This document shows, piece after piece, positions 60,713 through 64,000 of a stretch of 64,000 bases of DNA; position 1 is the stretch's first letter; each line of letters begins with the position of its first letter. The stretch comes from a bacterium (GTDB lineage Bacteria; Actinomycetota; Acidimicrobiia; Spongiisociales; Spongiisociaceae): contig JAPPHZ010000009.1 of the NCBI GenBank assembly GCA_028820935.1, positions 124,001 through 188,000 on the forward strand. Direction: 5' to 3'. The notes under the pieces were generated by a model that worked only from the letters and a program-made list of their open reading frames with translations, did no database searches and was not told the DNA's origin. A program made the position numbers and the translations under genes.

Positions 60713-61990
60713 CTAGGCAGCAGGCAACCACACCGATAGGTCTCCCGGATGGTCGTAGATGGCGGGCCAGCCGGCATTCAGGTAGCACTGGTAAGCCCAC
60801 TGGAGCATCAGCAGCCCGTGACCGAAGGAGCCCGCCGAGTCCTCTTCGCACACCCTGCCCTCTCGGTGGGCGGTGGTGTTGAGCCACACTTCCTGGGTGA
60901 CGGTGTCGTAGCGGGCGCTTCCCGGCCAGGTGATCATGACCCAAACCTCGGGATCCGTCTCCACGATGAACTCCCAGGAGAACTCGCTGTCCGGGGATCC
61001 GTACTCGGATTCGCCCTGGTCCGGGAAGGCGCAGGTCCCGGCCCCCTCGGAACGGAGGAACTTGCAGAAGGAGGAGGAGTCCCAGATCATCCAATTGGTA
61101 TCCCCGAATCCGACGGCCACCCTGGTGTCCACGGCGCCAGCGGGAAGATCTGCCGCAAGAGATGCCACATTGGATTCGAACCTGGCGATGGCCGCGGCCG
61201 CCTCTTCTTCCCTGCCCGTCAGGATGCCCACACCGATCCATCCCTCCTTGAGAGTCTCGACGCCGCCGATATCGACCAGATACACCGGGGCGACGACTTC
61301 GAGCGCATCCCGGACCTCTTCCTCACCGACCCGTCCGATGATCAGGTCGGGTTCGAACTGGGCGACTTCCTCCACGGACATACGATCACCGAGCACCGGA
61401 ATGTCAGCAGCTCCGTCGCCGTAGTAGGCGGCGGCACTACCCCAACCATCGCCTCGATGCTGGGCGACAGGCACGATCCCCAGGTCGGAGGTCAGGTCGG
61501 TGCAGTTGTCCTGCACGCACAGGACCCGCTCGGCAGGACTGTCGAGTGTGATCTCGCGCCCGCTCCCGTCCGTGACTGTCAGGGTCATGGGCTCGTCTTC
61601 GTGCTCGTGGTCGTCGTCGTGTTCGTCCTCGTGGTCGTCGTGGTCCTCTTCGTGGTCGTCTTCGTGCTCGTCGTGCTCGTGGTCGTGGTCGTCGTGGTCC
61701 TCTTCGTCGTCCTCTTCGTGCTCGTGCTCGTCGTGCTCGTCGTGGACCTCTTCGTCGTCCTCTTCGTGCTCGTGGTCGTCGTGCTCGTGGTCGTCAGTTG
61801 CAGGGGGCGCGGAGGTGGTGGTTGTGGCCGAGGTGGTGGTTGTGGTCTCGGCCATCACCGTGGTGGCCGGCGTGGTGTCGCTCGCGTCCTCGCCACCGCA
61901 TGCGGTCGCTACCAGAAACAATGCGGCAACCACGACGCAGACCCGGATGCTCCGTGGGGACAGGGACTCGAAGACTCTCAGATTGACCAT
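60713..61990 (-). CDS. metal-binding ABC substrate-binding lipoprotein with His/Asp/Glu-rich insert
   Basis: Periplasmic-type (BtuF/FhuD fold) binding lipoprotein, 425 aa. Lipobox LVATAC (Cys31), then a Thr linker, then residues 66-133, made almost solely of His, Asp and Glu (about 19 His in 68 residues). The fold follows: GREITLDSPAERVLCVQDNCTDLTSDLGIVPVAQHRG, LIIGRVGEEEVRDALEVVAPVYLVDIGG, VWVMITWPGSARYD. The insert should bind many divalent metal ions and capture or buffer zinc, iron or nickel for the importer. A Fur/Zur-like box is upstream. Confidence 0.9.
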   Translation of the reverse strand: MVNLRVFESLSPRSIRVCVVVAALFLVATACGGEDASDTTPATTVMAETTTTTSATTTTSAPPATDDHEHDDHEHEEDDEEVHDEHDEHEHEEDDEEDHDDHDHEHDEHEDDHEEDHDDHEDEHDDDHEHEDEPMTLTVTDGSGREITLDSPAERVLCVQDNCTDLTSDLGIVPVAQHRGDGWGSAAAYYGDGAADIPVLGDRMSVEEVAQFEPDLIIGRVGEEEVRDALEVVAPVYLVDIGGVETLKEGWIGVGILTGREEEAAAAIARFESNVASLAADLPAGAVDTRVAVGFGDTNWMIWDSSSFCKFLRSEGAGTCAFPDQGESEYGSPDSEFSWEFIVETDPEVWVMITWPGSARYDTVTQEVWLNTTAHREGRVCEEDSAGSFGHGLLMLQWAYQCYLNAGWPAIYDHPGDLSVWLPAA

Positions 61991-62306
61991 GGTGAAGTTG
62001 TTCCCTTTCAGAAGTCAGGATGTAATGATAATGATTCTCATTCTCATGTCAATGGCAGGTGGCCCCCTTCGGACCCGCGCACGCGTGAACTCGCCGGAGC
62101 GATCGGATGGGCATACTGAGACCCCCGGTGACATCGACAGGTATGGGGCGGACCATGACGCACCTCGGAGATCCTGCTCTCGAAGCCCAAGGCCGCTATC
62201 GCAATGCCAAACCCGGCAACACCGGGGAGCCTGCGGCGGGAGGCTGCAGGCCGGGTTGTGGCCCGCTACGTCGATCCTGCAGACGGCTCGACTATCCGAG
62301 TTGCCG
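61991..62306. other. upstream region of the metal importer, about 316 bp
   Basis: No gene is supported. It holds the metal-box palindrome at 62026-62044 and further GC-rich sequence with one modest stem (GCCTGC...GCAGGC, about 62230-62252). I could not match a cobalamin riboswitch or any other known element to it on either strand. Confidence 0.4.
62026..62044. promoter_or_regulatory. Fur/Zur-like metal box
   Basis: TGATAATGATTCTCA at 62026-62040 is a 7-1-7 palindrome close to the Fur consensus TGATAATNATTATCA, and also similar in shape to actinobacterial Zur boxes. It lies 36 bp upstream of the binding-protein start in a short AT-rich stretch. Metal starvation should de-repress the operon. 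Which metal is not decided. Confidence 0.7.
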
Positions 62307-63164
62307 CTATCGGCTGGGCCGGATGGCCTCGCGTAGCCAGGCGATGCTCTCGGTGACCATGCGGTCCTCGTCGCTTCCGGGCGGAAGCGTGGCCAGTTCG
62401 ACACACATCAGGCCGTCGAACTGCACCGACCGGAGTTCGGCCAGCACGCCTTGAAGGTCTAGATCGCCCGCCCCGAGCGACGTGCACGGCCACCATCCTC
62501 CCGGGTCGCCGAACCCGGCCTCAGAGAGATCCAGGTCCTTCATATGAACCATGTCGGTCAGGGGCGCCAGCAAGCGGGTGGCCTCCAGCAGATCGCTGCC
62601 TACCCGGACCACGTTGGCCGTGTCGAGCACCACGCCGAGGTTGGGGGCTTCGACCCGGCACACGAGATCGGACAGGGCATCGACCGGAAGGGCGGTGTGG
62701 GTCTCGATCGACAACCGGACTCCGACCTCTGCGGCGTGCCGACACGCTGCCTGCACCCTGGGTACGAGTCTTTCGACCGAGACATGGGGTGGCTCTCTTC
62801 CCCAGTGGGTGAAGGTACCGACCACCAGCCGCACCAGGGTCACCCCCATGGCAGCCGCGTGGTCGATGACCTGGATAAGGTCGTCAAGCCTCTTGGCGGA
62901 CATTCCCATCTCCAAGCCTCCGGGATGTCCCCAGGCCAGGACGGCTTCGAGACCGGCCTCGTGGAGGGTCAGTGCCAGACGATCCCGGAAGGCCGGATCG
63001 TCGAGGTCCAGGAAACAGGTCTCCAGGCTTACCCCGTCGACCCCGAGTTCGACCGCGCGGTCAAGGAAGTCCCAGGTCGTCCAGCGGGTTCCCGGGTCCT
63101 CCTCACCTTCCCTTATCTCGCCGAAGAAGCGATGGTACGAGTAGGTGTCGATCCCGACCCTCAT
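62307..63164 (-). CDS. xylose-isomerase-like TIM-barrel protein (sugar phosphate isomerase/epimerase)
   Basis: AP-endonuclease-2 family barrel, 285 aa. MRVGIDTYSYHRFFGEI opens it. Metal-ligand candidates are Glu in GVSLETCFLDLDD, Glu in RLSIETHTALP, Asp and His in VVLDTANVVR and MVHMKDLDLS, and Glu in DGLMCVELATLPP. It probably isomerises or epimerises a keto sugar or sugar acid. It is next to a Gfo/Idh dehydrogenase on the same strand, a pairing typical of inositol and rare-sugar pathways. Confidence 0.83.
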   Translation of the reverse strand: MRVGIDTYSYHRFFGEIREGEEDPGTRWTTWDFLDRAVELGVDGVSLETCFLDLDDPAFRDRLALTLHEAGLEAVLAWGHPGGLEMGMSAKRLDDLIQVIDHAAAMGVTLVRLVVGTFTHWGREPPHVSVERLVPRVQAACRHAAEVGVRLSIETHTALPVDALSDLVCRVEAPNLGVVLDTANVVRVGSDLLEATRLLAPLTDMVHMKDLDLSEAGFGDPGGWWPCTSLGAGDLDLQGVLAELRSVQFDGLMCVELATLPPGSDEDRMVTESIAWLREAIRPSR

Positions 63165-63185
63165 GGCAGGGTCTGTGGAAGACCG

Positions 63186-64000
63186 CTACTCGACGCCGGA
63201 GACCCTGGCCAGTCCTCCCGTGCGGATGCTGTCGTAGGCTGCCGCCACCACCTCGACGGACCTGGCGCCGACCTCTCCCGGGGACCGGTTGGGCACGTCC
63301 TTACCCTGGGTGAGGTCGATCAGCGTGTTAGGCGGGCCGTCGCACTGGTACAGCCCGGCGTGGGGCGGTAGGTCGGGCTTGTTGTCCACCCCGTCCTCGC
63401 GGAAGTGCCAGAGGAAGTCCCGCTCCAGATCCACGATCAGCTGGCCTTCGGAACCGTAGTAGCGGACCTGGAGTTGGTGACGCGGCCAGGGCTCGTCGGG
63501 TATGTCGCCGATACCTGCCTGGCTGGGACAGCTCGCACCGCTCAGGACCCCGGTGGCGCCGGACTGGTAGCGGATGCTGATGGCGTCGTGCAGGTCGACC
63601 CTGGCGCCCACGTTGTTCATCAGGGCGAACACATCCTTAGCCCTCTCGCCGCTCAGCCAGAGGGCCAGGCCCATGGCGTGGCTCAGCTGGGCGGGGCCGT
63701 AGCCGCCCCCGGACATAGCGGGGTCGGTCCACGTGTCCCAGTCGGGCATGAAGTCGGAGGCCGAACCCTCGTAGGCGCCGGTGGCCTGCAGCAGCTCCCT
63801 GGTGCCGGAGGCCATCGCCACGAGGATATGCTCGATCTCCCCTACCCCGCCGTCCTCGGTCATGATCCGCTTGGCCTCGATGACGGTGGGCCGGTAGTGC
63901 CAGCCGAAGGAGATGACCAGATGCCGGCCCAGCGCCTTGGCCGTGGCGTCGAGATCCCAGGCTTCGGCGGGATCGATGGTGACCGGCTTCTCGCACAGGA
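63186..64000 (-). CDS. Gfo/Idh/MocA-family oxidoreductase, cut by the window edge
   Basis: The frame runs off the end of the window. Visible residues begin LCEKPVTIDPAEAWDLDATAKALG, the EKP motif that follows the Rossmann domain, and continue through the C-terminal domain (SGGGYGPAQLSHAMGLALWLSG, HDAISIRYQSGATGVLSGASC, GPPNTLIDLTQGKDVPNRSPGEVGARSVEV). The N-terminal nucleotide-binding part lies outside the window. It is a paralogue of 35703-36773, sharing GGGYxxAQLSHAxGLAxWL and the PNxSPGxVGARxVEV tail. Confidence 0.88.
   Translation of the reverse strand, partial: LCEKPVTIDPAEAWDLDATAKALGRHLVISFGWHYRPTVIEAKRIMTEDGGVGEIEHILVAMASGTRELLQATGAYEGSASDFMPDWDTWTDPAMSGGGYGPAQLSHAMGLALWLSGERAKDVFALMNNVGARVDLHDAISIRYQSGATGVLSGASCPSQAGIGDIPDEPWPRHQLQVRYYGSEGQLIVDLERDFLWHFREDGVDNKPDLPPHAGLYQCDGPPNTLIDLTQGKDVPNRSPGEVGARSVEVVAAAYDSIRTGGLARVSGVE

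Noticed and set aside
60749-62119. A plus-strand frame with long runs of Val and Leu that could pass for a membrane protein
   Set aside because: It is the antisense reading of the His/Asp/Glu-rich metal-binding insert (GAG/GAC/CAC give CTC/GTC/GTG). No start context and no conserved pattern.
61991-62306. Possible cobalamin or other riboswitch upstream of the metal importer
   Set aside because: No B12-box or other consensus core could be matched on either strand. Only a modest stem and the metal box are present.
1-64000. tRNA, rRNA or CRISPR loci
   Set aside because: No cloverleaf with conserved arms, no rRNA segments and no regularly spaced short repeats were found on reading both strands.

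Overview
The window is GC-rich, densely coded bacterial DNA with no rRNA, tRNA or CRISPR. GTG and TTG starts, ATGA/GTGA/TTGA gene overlaps and lipoproteins whose mature N-termini are long Thr/Ala/Glu linkers all fit an actinobacterium. The Thr-rich lipoprotein linkers and the abundance of SDR, Gfo/Idh, enolase-superfamily and amidohydrolase genes recall Acidimicrobiia, including uncultured or host-associated lineages. This placement is an inference from style, not from a marker gene.

Layout. 1-4.9 kb: a beta-hydroxyacid dehydrogenase, a membrane protein, a large homodimeric-type 2-oxoacid dehydrogenase E1 and a PNPOx-like protein. 4.9-16 kb: a C1-amine block. A GlnT/GMAS-type glutamine synthetase is divergent from glxBCD (N-methylglutamate-synthase-like), and a complete heterotetrameric sarcosine/N-methylglutamate dehydrogenase (soxB-D-A-G) runs toward it. 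Together these could be a full N-methylglutamate route for methylamine oxidation. A visibly AT-richer insert with an S-layer-homology metzincin and two tiny overlapping ORFs lies between the two halves. 16-18 kb: an ArsR regulator and a permease behind an AT-rich palindrome, and a DUF3224 protein. 18.2-25.7 kb: a sugar-acid cluster (lactonase, enolase-superfamily dehydratase, two SDRs) with a two-permease sugar ABC importer that has no ATPase. 25.7-26.3 kb: debris of an alcohol dehydrogenase and a PIN toxin. 26.3-31.4 kb: SDR, enolase-superfamily, VOC, SDR, creatininase-family and a lone Sfp-type phosphopantetheinyl transferase.

31.3-34.8 kb: a 167-bp inverted-repeat element between two convergent genes, an NCS2 permease with an ATPase-like C-terminal domain broken by a homopolymer frameshift, and an MFS transporter. 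35-45.5 kb: SDR, Gfo/Idh, phosphotriesterase-family and hydroxyacid-dehydrogenase genes, then a ribose-type ABC importer whose binding-protein gene contains an apparently perfect 962-bp in-frame tandem duplication, then an amidohydrolase. 45.5-49.4 kb: SDR, E1-alpha/E1-beta and a free-standing lipoyl domain. 49.5-54.3 kb: a VapBC-type toxin-antitoxin pair, an EamA exporter, shikimate kinase and an S9 peptidase. 54.3-62 kb: a metal/siderophore ABC importer with an extremely His/Asp/Glu-rich binding protein and a Fur/Zur-like box, tightly linked to two PLP enzymes and a formamidase-family protein. 62.3 kb to the end: a xylose-isomerase-like TIM-barrel protein and a Gfo/Idh gene cut by the window edge.

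The genes describe an organism living on amines, amino acids and uncommon carbohydrates. At least two families of short CTAG-bounded inverted-repeat elements (MITE-like, IS630-style target) sit between genes. Strong GC hairpins follow all three ABC binding-protein genes and probably set binding-protein to permease ratios.
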